Source of the DNA: an uncultured Collinsella sp. | Lineage (GTDB): Bacteria; Actinomycetota; Coriobacteriia; Coriobacteriales; Coriobacteriaceae | Reading direction: 5' to 3' | Assembly: GCA_958427975.1 (NCBI GenBank) | Contig: CAUAEH010000001.1 | Location: 31,875 to 95,874, forward strand | Length of the DNA stretch: 64,000 bases | Notes under the pieces: generated by a model | Told to the model about the DNA's origin: nothing | Seen by the model: the letters and a program-made list of their open reading frames with translations, nothing else | Database searches by the model: none | Shown here: positions 20,707-27,862 of the stretch, one piece after another | Layout of the letters: each line of letters begins with the position of its first letter | Position numbering within the stretch: the first letter of the stretch is position 1 | Program-made: the position numbers and the translations under genes

Positions 20707-20748
20707 CAGGGGTCGACTCCAAGCCAGACTGGAGTCGACCCCTGTTTT
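20707..20748 (+). terminator. Strong intrinsic terminator after OFA carrier 1
   Basis: A perfect 15-bp stem, CAGGGGTCGACTCCA (20707-20721) with TGGAGTCGACCCCTG (20730-20744), has an 8-nt loop and is followed by TTTTCGTTTT. It sits between convergent genes and separates the carrier from the TetR gene. Confidence 0.9.
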
Positions 20749-20807
20749 CGTTTTAAAGGTTGCCCGCAGGCACCATGGGTGTCAACATGCGCTTCAGCTT
20801 GGCTGGT

Positions 20808-21386
20808 TTATTTGAACATAAGCTCGACTATTCCCGCCCAAACCGCTTTCTCATCAATATCCTCACCTTGAGCGACCGTATTGCTTGCTCCCTCCAGAAC
20901 GGTATAAAGAATTTGTACGTAGAGCATTACGTCGGCGCTATCGGAAAACGCGCCAATCTCTACACCATGAAGAAGGATGTCTTTAAGCGCATCCATGGTT
21001 CGTTTGGTCGCCGTCGCTTGACGTTCCTGAACTGCAGGAATTCGATTTGCTTGAACGCTAACCTCGGCCAGCACGCGCCGGCGCTTTTCATCGCTTCGAT
21101 AGCCACCTATAACTGAATTGCCGAGCTCGATAAGCGCGGCCTTGAACCCGTCCCTATCGACTATTAGCGAGTAGTCGCGCTGATAGTCAATGGTCGGAAA
21201 CATGCTGTCCAAGAGCGTAGTGAAAATCTCCTCTTTTGAGGGAAAGTAGTAGTACACCGACGGCTTGGATATACCGACAAAGTCGCAAATCTTTCCGATA
21301 GACGCTTTGTCATAACCGACTTCTGCCACAAGATCGTACATTGCGTCCAATATTTTTTTTCTTGTGCTCACGCTGCATTTCTCCAT
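20808..21386 (-). CDS. TetR-family repressor of the deiminase locus
   Basis: This 192-aa regulator has a classic TetR N-terminus: RKKILDAMYDLVAEVGYDKA, then SIGKICDFVGISKPSVYYYF and the PSKEEIF helix. The C-terminal ligand domain is all-helical with no identifiable ligand residues. It is divergent from the deiminase gene and convergent with OFA carrier 1. Similar operator-like half-sites occur before both of those transcription units (19341-19352, 21463-21482, 21515-21528), so it probably represses the whole locus until the substrate binds. The family is certain; the targets are inferred from the shared sites. Confidence 0.9.
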   Translation of the reverse strand: MEKCSVSTRKKILDAMYDLVAEVGYDKASIGKICDFVGISKPSVYYYFPSKEEIFTTLLDSMFPTIDYQRDYSLIVDRDGFKAALIELGNSVIGGYRSDEKRRRVLAEVSVQANRIPAVQERQATATKRTMDALKDILLHGVEIGAFSDSADVMLYVQILYTVLEGASNTVAQGEDIDEKAVWAGIVELMFK

Positions 21387-21462
21387 TGCAAATCACTTCC
21401 GCACTACCAACATTATTAAGGATGGCAACGGAACATCAATTCGTGTCCAAACATGACCACTA

Positions 21463-21482
21463 TATACGGCGAACGGTATGTA
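21463..21482. promoter_or_regulatory. Putative TetR operator, weak copy
   Basis: ATACGGCGAACGGTATGTAT is an imperfect dyad (ATAC..GTAT) that shares CGAACGGTA and the following GTAT with the stronger site 35 bp downstream. It lies in the divergent tetR/deiminase interval and could serve autoregulation. Confidence 0.4.
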
Positions 21483-21514
21483 TCAGTAGGCGAGCGGCAA
21501 TTATTCAAAATTAT

Positions 21515-21528
21515 CTACCGAACGGTAG
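21515..21528. promoter_or_regulatory. Putative TetR operator upstream of deiminase
   Basis: CTACCGAACGGTAG is a 14-bp near-perfect palindrome (CTACCG/CGGTAG around AA), about 83 bp before the deiminase start and in the divergent tetR interval. It matches the motif upstream of OFA carrier 1. Confidence 0.6.
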
Positions 21529-21610
21529 GTATAGTAGTACTATAGCAGGTGAAACCCCGCTATTGTCGCGGCCGGACAGCATCGCGGGAAACCCGACGGA
21601 AGGACCAACC

Positions 21611-22849
21611 ATGTACGAGAACTATCGTATGCCGGGCGAGTTCGAGAAGCGCTCCAACGTCTATGTGACATGGCTTCCCGATTACATCCGTGCAGAGGGC
21701 TACGATAACCGCCAGCCCTGCGTTGACGTGATCAAGGCTCTGCTCGAGTATGGCGACGTTACGGTCAACCTCAATTGCGGCACCCCCGGCTCCTATGAGG
21801 AGGCTTGCTCGCGCCTGAAGGAGGAGGGGGTTGATCTCGATCGCATCGAGATCACGCAGTTCGAAGACTCCAACTTCTATGTCCGCGACAACGGTCCCAG
21901 CATCATGGTCGACGACAAGGGCCATTCTTATATGGTCAACCCCGCTTGGACCTATTACGGCGTGTGGGACAAGAACTCCCCGGAGTGCCAGTCCGCACGT
22001 AAGGCAGCCGTTCACATGGCGGTTGCGCTCGGTTGCTTCGATATCGTCAATTCCGAAATGGTTTCGGAGGGCGGCGACCGCGAGTTTGACGGTCACGGCA
22101 CTCTGATCGCCATCGAGGACACGGAATGCCGCAAGCGTAATCCCGAGTTCACGAAAGAGGAAGTAGAGGCCGAGTATAAGCGCATCTACAACCTCAACAA
22201 GGTTATCTGGCTTCCGCAGCCTATGCTCGAGGACGACGACTATCGACTGGGCATCCTCGACGAGAAGGAAGACGGAACTCCCGTCTTTGGCATGAGCTTT
22301 GCAGCTCACATTGATGAGATGTGTCGCTTTATCACTCCGAACAAGATTCTTCTTGCCGAGGTGTCCGATGAAGAGGCAGCCTCGAGCAAGGCTGGAGCAG
22401 AGTCTCGTCGCCGCATTGAGGCAGCCTACGAGATCCTGAGCAACGAAACGGACTGGGAGGGCAAGCCCTTCGAGATCGTTCGTATGCCCACCGCCGAGCC
22501 TATTGAAGTCGTTATCGCCCCTGGCGATGAAGATTACGAGCTCTATAAGGGCTTCATCGACGAAATGGGCGGCAAGTTTATGGATGGCACCCCCTGGCCC
22601 GAGGGCCCCGTCCACTTCTACGCCGCAGCGAGCTACTGCAACTTCCTGATTTGCAACGGCGTCGTTCTTGGCCAGCGTTATTACCACGAGGGCATGAGCG
22701 AGGTCGTGAAAGAGAAGGATGAGCAGGCCAAGGCAGTTCTTGAGAGCTGCTTCCCCGATCGCAAAGTCATCATGATTGATTCCCTCGCGCTTAACCTGTC
22801 CGGCGGCGGCGTGCACTGCTGGACTAAGGACGTGGCGGCCAGTCGTTAG
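21611..22849 (+). CDS. Agmatine-deiminase-family (PPAD) amidinohydrolase
   Basis: This 412-aa protein is of the guanidino-group-modifying superfamily and would convert a guanidino compound to its N-carbamoyl form plus ammonia. Visible active-site elements are Asp86 and RD at 92-93 in FEDSNFYVRDNGP, EGG at 153-155, His233-Ile-Asp235, and the nucleophile Cys403 in SGGGVHCWTKD. The His motif reads AAHIDE rather than the TDGHID of typical agmatine deiminases, and the N-terminal substrate region also differs, so the substrate may not be agmatine. The start at 21611 has AAGGA 7 bp upstream. Codon use looks like that of a highly expressed gene. The transcarbamylase and OFA carrier follow on the same strand, and no carbamate kinase is nearby. 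Confidence 0.8.
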   Translation: MYENYRMPGEFEKRSNVYVTWLPDYIRAEGYDNRQPCVDVIKALLEYGDVTVNLNCGTPGSYEEACSRLKEEGVDLDRIEITQFEDSNFYVRDNGPSIMVDDKGHSYMVNPAWTYYGVWDKNSPECQSARKAAVHMAVALGCFDIVNSEMVSEGGDREFDGHGTLIAIEDTECRKRNPEFTKEEVEAEYKRIYNLNKVIWLPQPMLEDDDYRLGILDEKEDGTPVFGMSFAAHIDEMCRFITPNKILLAEVSDEEAASSKAGAESRRRIEAAYEILSNETDWEGKPFEIVRMPTAEPIEVVIAPGDEDYELYKGFIDEMGGKFMDGTPWPEGPVHFYAAASYCNFLICNGVVLGQRYYHEGMSEVVKEKDEQAKAVLESCFPDRKVIMIDSLALNLSGGGVHCWTKDVAASR

Positions 22850-22896
22850 TGAGCCTTAGAGCCTGCGCTCTTTGGCTTAGGCGCCACATGTACCGC

Positions 22897-22928
22897 TCCC
22901 CGAGGGATATCCGTGTTTTCCTCGGGGA
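22897..22928 (+). other. Hairpin between deiminase and transcarbamylase
   Basis: TCCCCGAGG (22897-22905) pairs with CCTCGGGGA (22920-22928) within the 123-bp gap. No T-run follows directly, so it is more likely an mRNA processing or partial-attenuation element than a full terminator. Confidence 0.5.
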
Positions 22929-22972
22929 CACATTCAACAATAATTTTGATAATAATTCGAAAGGAAATAGGC

Positions 22973-24037
22973 ATGAACAACAGCCTCCGCGGTCGCGACT
23001 ACATCAACATCCATGATCTCTCCTCCGAGGATTTCCGCTATCTCATCGATCTTGCCTGGAACCTTAAGGCTCAGAAGAAGTCTGGTGTCGACCAGCGCTA
23101 CTTCCCCGGCAAAAACGTCCTCGCCAACTTTGAGTGGGGCTCGACCCGTACTCGTTGCGCATTCGAGACCTCCTGCAATGATTTGGGCATGGGCTTCACT
23201 TATCTGACCAACTCCCACATGGGTGACTGCGAGACCGTCAAGGATGCCATGCGCGTCTTTAACGGCATGTACGATCTCATCGTCTACCGCGCACAGAAGG
23301 ACGAGCAGTTCCTCTATGACGTCGCCGACCTGGTTGACATCCCGGTCATCAATGCCCTTACTCTCGGCGATCACCCGACTCAGATGCTCGCTGACGCTCT
23401 TACGATGGAAGAGCAATGGGGCGGTCTGCGTACGAGCCGCGGCAAGAAGATGGCTTTCGTTGGCAACTGCGCCGGCGCCCCAGTGTGGTATGGCCGTCTG
23501 TGCGCTATGCTCGACATGGACTTCCTCGCCATCGGCCCCGACGACCTCCGTCATCAGATGTGCAAGGAAATGATCGAAGAGGTGGAGGCCTGCTACGCCA
23601 AGTACGCTCCCAATAGGACCTTTACCATCACCTCTGACCTCGATGCCCTGGATGGCGTTGACGTTATCGTTACCGAGGAGTGGCGCTACATCAACCCCGA
23701 GTGCGGCGAAGAGGTTCTGGATCCCGACGACTACAACTCCTGGTTGGGCGATGCCGAGTCTCTGTACCCCTATCGCGTCACCAGCGAGCTGTGCAAGCGC
23801 ACCAACAATCCCGACATCTTCTGCATGCATGAGCTTCCCTCTGTCCACAACGCGGATCACCGTGTTGGCAAGATGCTCCTCGACCAGTGCAAGAACGACC
23901 TTCATCGCGAGATCATCACCGAGGGTTTCGAGATTGCCGACGAGTGCTTTGAGGCCAACGCTTCGGTCATCTTCCGTGAGGCAGAGAACCGTCAGCACAC
24001 CATCAAGGCCGTTATGTGTGCCCTTCTGGGTCTCTAG
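22973..24037 (+). CDS. Divergent ornithine/putrescine-transcarbamylase-like enzyme with HELP motif
   Basis: This is a 354-aa member of the aspartate/ornithine carbamoyltransferase superfamily. The carbamoyl-phosphate site is intact: STRTR (57-61), Arg106 in VYRAQ, and HPTQ (134-137). The amine-side motifs are not. The family HCLP is replaced by HELP (MHELP, 285-289), and the DxWxSMG loop reads TEEWRYINPECG. These residues normally hold ornithine or putrescine, so another acceptor is likely. The start at 22973 has AAGGA at normal spacing. In this operon it would phosphorolyse the carbamoyl product of the upstream deiminase to an amine and carbamoyl phosphate. The reaction direction and substrate are inferred. 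Confidence 0.8.
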   Translation: MNNSLRGRDYINIHDLSSEDFRYLIDLAWNLKAQKKSGVDQRYFPGKNVLANFEWGSTRTRCAFETSCNDLGMGFTYLTNSHMGDCETVKDAMRVFNGMYDLIVYRAQKDEQFLYDVADLVDIPVINALTLGDHPTQMLADALTMEEQWGGLRTSRGKKMAFVGNCAGAPVWYGRLCAMLDMDFLAIGPDDLRHQMCKEMIEEVEACYAKYAPNRTFTITSDLDALDGVDVIVTEEWRYINPECGEEVLDPDDYNSWLGDAESLYPYRVTSELCKRTNNPDIFCMHELPSVHNADHRVGKMLLDQCKNDLHREIITEGFEIADECFEANASVIFREAENRQHTIKAVMCALLGL

Positions 24038-24048
24038 GAGCTGCGTCA

Positions 24049-25314
24049 ATGGAAAATGCAAAGTTAAAGAGCAGCAAGGTTTACGCATGGGTTCTCGTAA
24101 TCGCGCTCGGCCTTCTGTCTGCCGGCACGACCGGATCCTATAGCGTCATCGCGGGCTCCTTCGTCGCACCCGTGTGCGAGGAGTTCGGGTTTGACTATTC
24201 CATCTTCTCGTATTACTTCACCGCAACGCTCATTGGTCTTGCGGCAGCTCTTCCGTTTGTCGGAAAACTCATTCCCAAGGTCGTTGGCAAGGTTTGGCTC
24301 CCCGTTGTCGAGCTTATTTTGCTCGCTGCCGGCGCAGGCATGGCCTTCTACACCGAAGTCTGGATGTTCATCGCCGCTGGCGCCCTGATTGGCGTTTGCT
24401 TCGCCTTCACCACCGGCGTCGCTATGTCCGACGTTATTGACCAGTGGTTCAAAAAATCTGGTGGCCTGGCAATCGGTCTCGCTTGGGCAGTGAACTCGAT
24501 TTACATGCTCATCATGAGTCCCGTCATCACCTCTGTCATCGAGGCCGCTGGCTGGAGAACTGGTTATCTGGTGCTCGCCGGTGTTTCCGCAGTGCTCATT
24601 CTCCCAGCTTCCATTCTGATCATCCGCTACAAGCCTCAGGACAAGGGCATGCTGCCCTATGGCTACGTCGAGGGCGAGACGGTCACCGAGACCGAGGAGA
24701 CGACCGAGGATAGCACGCGTGGCGTTAGCTATGCGCGCGCCATTAAGTCGCCTGCCTTCTTCTTCTGCATCGGCTTCCTCTGTCTCGTTCAGCTCACTTG
24801 CTGCATGAACCAGCTCTTCCCGACGTATGCTTCCGAGGTTGGTTTTAGCCCCATGGTGGGCGGCTTCATGGTATCCGCTGCATCGCTCTTCGATCTGTTC
24901 CTCAATCCGATCGTCGGCACCACTTGCGATAGGTTCGGCAGCACGAAGGCCATTCTGGGCTGGCTCGCTGTCTCCATCCTCTCCTTTGTCATGCTCATGA
25001 TGAGCAGCGGCAACTCGACGCTCAGCATCCTCGCAGCAGGCGTGAACGACGTAATGTACGTCATCGCTGGCACTGCCTTGACCGTTTTGGTTATGGATGT
25101 CTTTGGCTCCCGCGATTTCGGTCGCATCTTCGCGCTGATCTGCTCCGTGGGCTATATCGTCGGCGCCTTTGGCATGCCCGTTATGATGAAGGTCTATGAG
25201 CTTGTCGGCTCCTTCCAGGGCGTCTTCATCTTCTGCATCGCATGCAACGTTATTATCGGCCTGTTCTTGCTGCTGGCAAAAAAGACTGGTAAGAACCTCT
25301 CCTGGGACGAATAG
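24049..25314 (+). CDS. OFA-family major facilitator carrier (copy 2)
   Basis: This 421-aa carrier has about twelve spans and starts 11 bp after the transcarbamylase stop, with AGGAG upstream, so it belongs to the deiminase operon. It is a close paralogue of the carrier at 19389 but has G/C-ending codons like its operon partners. Conserved pieces include ALGLLSAGTTGSYSVIAGSF and the DVFGSRDFGR signature. It plausibly exchanges the substrate for the amine product, as the antiporter does in classical agmatine pathways, but the family there is different (APC superfamily). The transported molecule is unknown. Confidence 0.85.
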   Translation: MENAKLKSSKVYAWVLVIALGLLSAGTTGSYSVIAGSFVAPVCEEFGFDYSIFSYYFTATLIGLAAALPFVGKLIPKVVGKVWLPVVELILLAAGAGMAFYTEVWMFIAAGALIGVCFAFTTGVAMSDVIDQWFKKSGGLAIGLAWAVNSIYMLIMSPVITSVIEAAGWRTGYLVLAGVSAVLILPASILIIRYKPQDKGMLPYGYVEGETVTETEETTEDSTRGVSYARAIKSPAFFFCIGFLCLVQLTCCMNQLFPTYASEVGFSPMVGGFMVSAASLFDLFLNPIVGTTCDRFGSTKAILGWLAVSILSFVMLMMSSGNSTLSILAAGVNDVMYVIAGTALTVLVMDVFGSRDFGRIFALICSVGYIVGAFGMPVMMKVYELVGSFQGVFIFCIACNVIIGLFLLLAKKTGKNLSWDE

Positions 25315-25364
25315 TTCGATTCGTCTTAGACATACGCTGTAGGGCTTAACCTGCAGCCGCTTTG

Positions 25365-25393
25365 GGGCATCGACTAACATCGGTGCCCTTTTT
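25365..25393 (+). terminator. Intrinsic terminator of the deiminase operon
   Basis: GGGCATCGA (25365-25373) pairs, with one G-U, with TCGGTGCCC (25380-25388), followed by TTTTT. It lies 50 bp after the carrier stop. Confidence 0.8.
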
Positions 25394-25398
25394 CATCG

Positions 25399-25431
25399 AA
25401 TGTGACAAAGGAGCAGCCACTTTGTCACATT
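25399..25431. repeat. Intergenic palindrome, TGTGACAAAG class, copy 2
   Basis: AATGTGACAAAG (25399-25410) mirrors CTTTGTCACATT (25420-25431). The arms match the palindrome at 19212-19244. It starts just after the operon terminator. Confidence 0.75.
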
Positions 25432-25446
25432 GAGTGGCATGTAAAT

Positions 25447-25628
25447 CGAGGTCTAATACTTTTCCGAGAAGTGAACGGCCATACTTGGGCCTCCGAAGCA
25501 TCGACATTTTTAGACGTCAAACCCGCAGGATTTGGCTGGCAAAACCGCAGGAAATTGCATCTCGAAAGTGCAGATGCTTCGGGGCCCGTTTTCACTCGTT
25601 CACTTCTCGGGAAAAGTATTAGACCTCG
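25447..25628. repeat. 182-bp imperfect palindromic element
   Basis: The outer arms (25447-25477 and 25597-25628) are 31-32 bp and identical apart from one inserted base. They begin CGAGGTCTAATACTTTTCC and continue GAGAAGTGAACG. Inner arms GGGCC(T)CCGAAGCATC (25487-25502) and their mirror (25573-25587) extend the dyad. The centre carries two direct copies of CCGCAGGA. Both strands give similar reading frames because of the symmetry, so the apparent ORFs here are not genes. It fills most of the 447-bp interval between the carrier and the dihydrouridine synthase, flanked on both sides by TGTGACA palindromes. It may be a non-autonomous mobile element or a REP cluster. Confidence 0.75.
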
Positions 25629-25711
25629 TTGTATGGGGTGCGGCTGGAGGGTGGTCATCGTTCAGTAGCTACCTCTTCCTTGTGAATCGCCTGAAGCGCA
25701 AGGCATAATGC

Positions 25712-25736
25712 ATGTGACAAAGGGACGGCCCCTTTG
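25712..25736. repeat. Intergenic palindrome, TGTGACAAAGGG class, copy 3
   Basis: ATGTGACAAAGGG (25712-25724) faces CCCCTTTG (25729-25736), and the outer part of the right arm (TTGTGTTG) is degenerate. It ends about 25 bp before the dihydrouridine synthase start. Confidence 0.65.
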
Positions 25737-25761
25737 TTGTGTTGATATGAGAGAAGAGTAG

Positions 25762-26715
25762 ATGATTCTATCGTTGGCCCCTATGGAGGGGATTACCGGG
25801 CATGTGTTCCGTCGCGTGCATGCGGAGTGCTTCGGCGCGCTCGATTGCTATTACACGCCGTTTTTGCCGCCGCCGCGGGTGGGAAACCGCTTTGGTGGCA
25901 AGGCGTTTAAGGAGATCGATCCTGCCAATAACCAGGGGCTCAACGTGGTGCCTCAGCTGATGTCCAAGAACGCGGACGAGTTTGTGTGGGCGGCACAGGT
26001 GCTCGCCGACATGGGCTATCGCGAGGTCAATCTCAACTTGGGTTGTCCTTCGGGAACGGTTGTCGCCAAGGGCAAAGGATCGGGCTTTTTGCGCAACTTG
26101 GACGAGCTCGAGGTGTTCTTGAGTGACGTGTGTGAGCGCTCTCCGCTGCCGGTATCGGTCAAGACCAGGTTGGGGTTGGAAAGTGATGACGAGTACGAGC
26201 GCGTGCTCGATTTGTATTGCCGCATGCCGCTGGCGGAGCTGATCGTGCATCCGCGCGTACAAAAGGACCGCTATACGGGCATGCCGCGCAAGGAGTTTTA
26301 CGGCAAGACGTTGGAGCGGGCGCCGTTTCCCGTGGCCTATAACGGTGACATTTTTGATCTTGAGGATATGGACGCGCTGGTGGAGGCCTATCCCGGCACG
26401 CGCCATGTGATGTTGGGGCGTGGCCTGCTCGCGAACCCCGCGCTGGCTCGCATGGTCAAGGGCGGCCCTGCTGCCACGGCAGCCGAACTGCATCGTTTCC
26501 ATGACACGCTGTTTGCGGCATATGCAGAAGAGATTGGCGGTAACGCGGTCTTTCGCATGAAGGAGTGGTGGTTCTACGCCAAATGCGCCTTCGCCGACCC
26601 CGCTACCGTTCACAAGCTCGTGCGCAAGACTAAAAAGGTCGACGAATACCGCGCCGCCGTCGAGCGGGTCTTTCGCGAGCAGCCACTCGCACCCATAGCT
26701 CGCTTCCGCGGCTAG
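25762..26715 (+). CDS. dus: tRNA-dihydrouridine synthase family protein
   Basis: This is a 317-aa FMN-dependent TIM barrel that reduces uridines in tRNA D-loops. Evidence: the APMEGITG start, the catalytic Cys95 in NLNLGCPSGTVVAKGKGSGF, VKTRLG, the His of ELIVHPRVQKDRYTG, and the FMN-phosphate strands YNGDIF and MLGRGLLANP. The length is normal for the DusB/DUS_2-like group. The RBS is weak (GAGAAG before ATG). It stands alone between repeat clusters. The target uridine position cannot be told from sequence. Confidence 0.9.
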   Translation: MILSLAPMEGITGHVFRRVHAECFGALDCYYTPFLPPPRVGNRFGGKAFKEIDPANNQGLNVVPQLMSKNADEFVWAAQVLADMGYREVNLNLGCPSGTVVAKGKGSGFLRNLDELEVFLSDVCERSPLPVSVKTRLGLESDDEYERVLDLYCRMPLAELIVHPRVQKDRYTGMPRKEFYGKTLERAPFPVAYNGDIFDLEDMDALVEAYPGTRHVMLGRGLLANPALARMVKGGPAATAAELHRFHDTLFAAYAEEIGGNAVFRMKEWWFYAKCAFADPATVHKLVRKTKKVDEYRAAVERVFREQPLAPIARFRG

Positions 26716-26720
26716 TTAGA

Positions 26721-26768
26721 CATCGGGGACGTTCTTTAGCGACTAGTCATTTAAGAACGTCCCCGATG
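26721..26768. repeat. Intergenic palindrome, GGGGACGTTCTT class, copy 1
   Basis: CATCGGGGACGTTCTT (26721-26736) is mirrored exactly by AAGAACGTCCCCGATG (26753-26768) around TAGCGACTAGTCATTT. It begins 5 bp past the dihydrouridine synthase stop and could act as its terminator. Further copies lie at 37986-38060 and 50313-50432. Confidence 0.8.
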
Positions 26769-26783
26769 ACTACCCGCAAAAAC

Positions 26784-26838
26784 TGTACATCAGCATCCAA
26801 AGATGTCGAAAAATGTCGACTTTGGATGCTGGTGTACA
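26784..26838. repeat. 55-bp palindrome with TGTACA ends, copy 1
   Basis: TGTACA ends bound arms (T)CAGCATCCAAAG and CTTTGGATGCTG, with centre ATGTCGAAAAATGTCGA. A nearly identical copy is at 27863-27917. Both copies lie downstream of genes or repeat clusters and read as shadow ORFs on the plus strand. Confidence 0.8.
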
Positions 26839-26864
26839 TGTTTGGGTGCGGTGGGGGAGCGGGC

Positions 26865-27131
26865 CTAGGCAATCAGTGCATCAAGTGTAATGAGCTCTTT
26901 GAGCCGCTCCGTGCGTGTTTGCCCATGGCGTTTGGCTTTTTCGTCAAACGCCTCAAGAATCGATTCGCCCACACGTGCTGATATAACGACGCTCGGCTCA
27001 TCGGAGATTGGTGGCCTTCCCAACTTGATGGTGCGACCTTTCGGCCACTCATCTTTTTCGTAGGCTTCCGCGGCTTTCTTCAACTCTCCGGGAGCAAACC
27101 CCATCATCTTTTCGAGCTGCTTAGCATCCAT
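26865..27131 (-). CDS. Orphan ribbon-helix-helix protein, antitoxin-like
   Basis: This 88-aa protein starts at 27131 behind AGGAGG. Residues about 35-88 fit a ribbon-helix-helix fold: a strand with PSVVISARV, then GESILEAFDEKAKRHGQT and TRTERLKELITLDAL. The N-terminal part, KQLEKMMGFAPGELKKAAEA, is helical and acidic/basic mixed, as in antitoxins. No toxin gene is visible on either side, since the flanks are palindromic repeats. Two tandem 10-bp palindromes lie upstream at 27185-27206, consistent with autoregulation. It could be a solitary regulator or a leftover antitoxin. Confidence 0.7.
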   Translation of the reverse strand: MDAKQLEKMMGFAPGELKKAAEAYEKDEWPKGRTIKLGRPPISDEPSVVISARVGESILEAFDEKAKRHGQTRTERLKELITLDALIA

Positions 27132-27184
27132 GGCGCCTCCTATCGATCGACATAATGTCGAGCGCCGGTTCTCGGATTCTCTTT

Positions 27185-27206
27185 TTGTATACAATTTTGT
27201 AGACAA
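27185..27206. promoter_or_regulatory. Tandem palindromes upstream of the ribbon-helix-helix gene
   Basis: TTGTATACAA (27185-27194) and TTGTAGACAA (27197-27206) are 12 bp apart centre to centre, about 55-75 bp before the start at 27131. Paired short palindromes one helical turn apart are the usual operator form for ribbon-helix-helix dimers. Confidence 0.55.
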
Positions 27207-27527
27207 AAATACAAGCAGTTCATCGGGCTAATTAGCTTGTTTTGACCTGCCTGTTCGATAGGAAATGAGCATTGACGGCTTCGATACTCCTTTGCTTTTC
27301 AGCCTGGAATTTGGATGCTCATTGAACTTCCGGAGGGGAGCGCTTTATTAAGCTATCGAGATTCTGAGCAGGAGCTCTCACTGGTCTTCGGTAATGGGGC
27401 CAGCTTAATTCGCGACACAGTGTGTCGCGAATGGGAGTAGTCGTTAGGTGTCCTTCAATGGCTACTCATATAAGAACGTTCAAGTGTCGGATTTTGTCAT
27501 TTAGTGTCGCTCTCAGCGACTATTCTG
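27207..27527. other. Intergenic stretch with no convincing gene
   Basis: An A/T-richer stretch. A 41-codon frame at 27315-27440 (begins MLIELPEGSALLSYR) has no clear RBS and may be a remnant of a larger gene. A degenerate relative of the GGGGACGTTCTT palindrome family may lie around 27465-27525 (AAGAACGTTC, and TCGCT-CTC-AGCGA). I see no RNA gene. Confidence 0.4.
27408..27432. repeat. Perfect 25-bp palindrome
   Basis: ATTCGCGACACA (27408-27419), a single central G, then TGTGTCGCGAAT (27421-27432). Perfect 12-bp arms with a one-base centre cannot form a normal RNA hairpin loop, so a DNA-binding or recombination site is more likely than a terminator. Confidence 0.65.
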
Positions 27528-27770
27528 GAGGGTCGTGGTCAAAAAAGGGCAAATATGAGTACTGTTGCCATTATGGTTGCATTTATTTGCTATAAATTGT
27601 AGCTCCTGATGAGATTTGTTCCCATTAAGAGCTACTTTTATTGAACATATGAGGAGAAATAACGTCGTCTGCGGACGAGTGGAACGTTGAATAGTTCCTG
27701 AAGTGATCAAAATCGCTGCTACTAAACAGGTAGCAGTACTCATATTTGCCCTTTTTTGACCACAGCCCTC
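27528..27770. mobile_element. 243-bp MITE-like element with long terminal inverted repeats
   Basis: The 37-bp terminal arms (27528-27564 and 27734-27770) differ at two bases. Their inner 30 bp, starting GTGGTCAAAAAAGGGCAAAT and ending GAGTACTG, are perfect. The 169-bp interior is A/T-rich, encodes nothing convincing and contains a smaller TAGCTC/GAGCTA dyad. No target duplication is evident at the edges. A non-autonomous transposon fits best. A large structured RNA or an over-long regulatory palindrome is the alternative. Confidence 0.6.
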
Positions 27771-27862
27771 TCGGAAACCTTTCCAGAGGCGTCAAACAGC
27801 CATAATCCAAAGGTCTCCTCAAACAATTAGCCGGCCAAGAGCGTCCATGACTACCAAAAAGC

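Noticed and set aside
21341..21610. Longer N-terminus for the deiminase
   Set aside because: Would overlap the tetR gene and its operators. ATG 21611 has a proper RBS and matches family start MPGEFE.
25402..25668. Similar frames on both strands in the carrier-dus interval
   Set aside because: The similarity arises from the palindrome itself, and no RBS or start context supports coding.
27315..27440. 41-codon frame starting MLIELPEGS
   Set aside because: Smooth-looking translation, but no RBS, overlaps a perfect palindrome, and no neighbour supports it. Could be a remnant.
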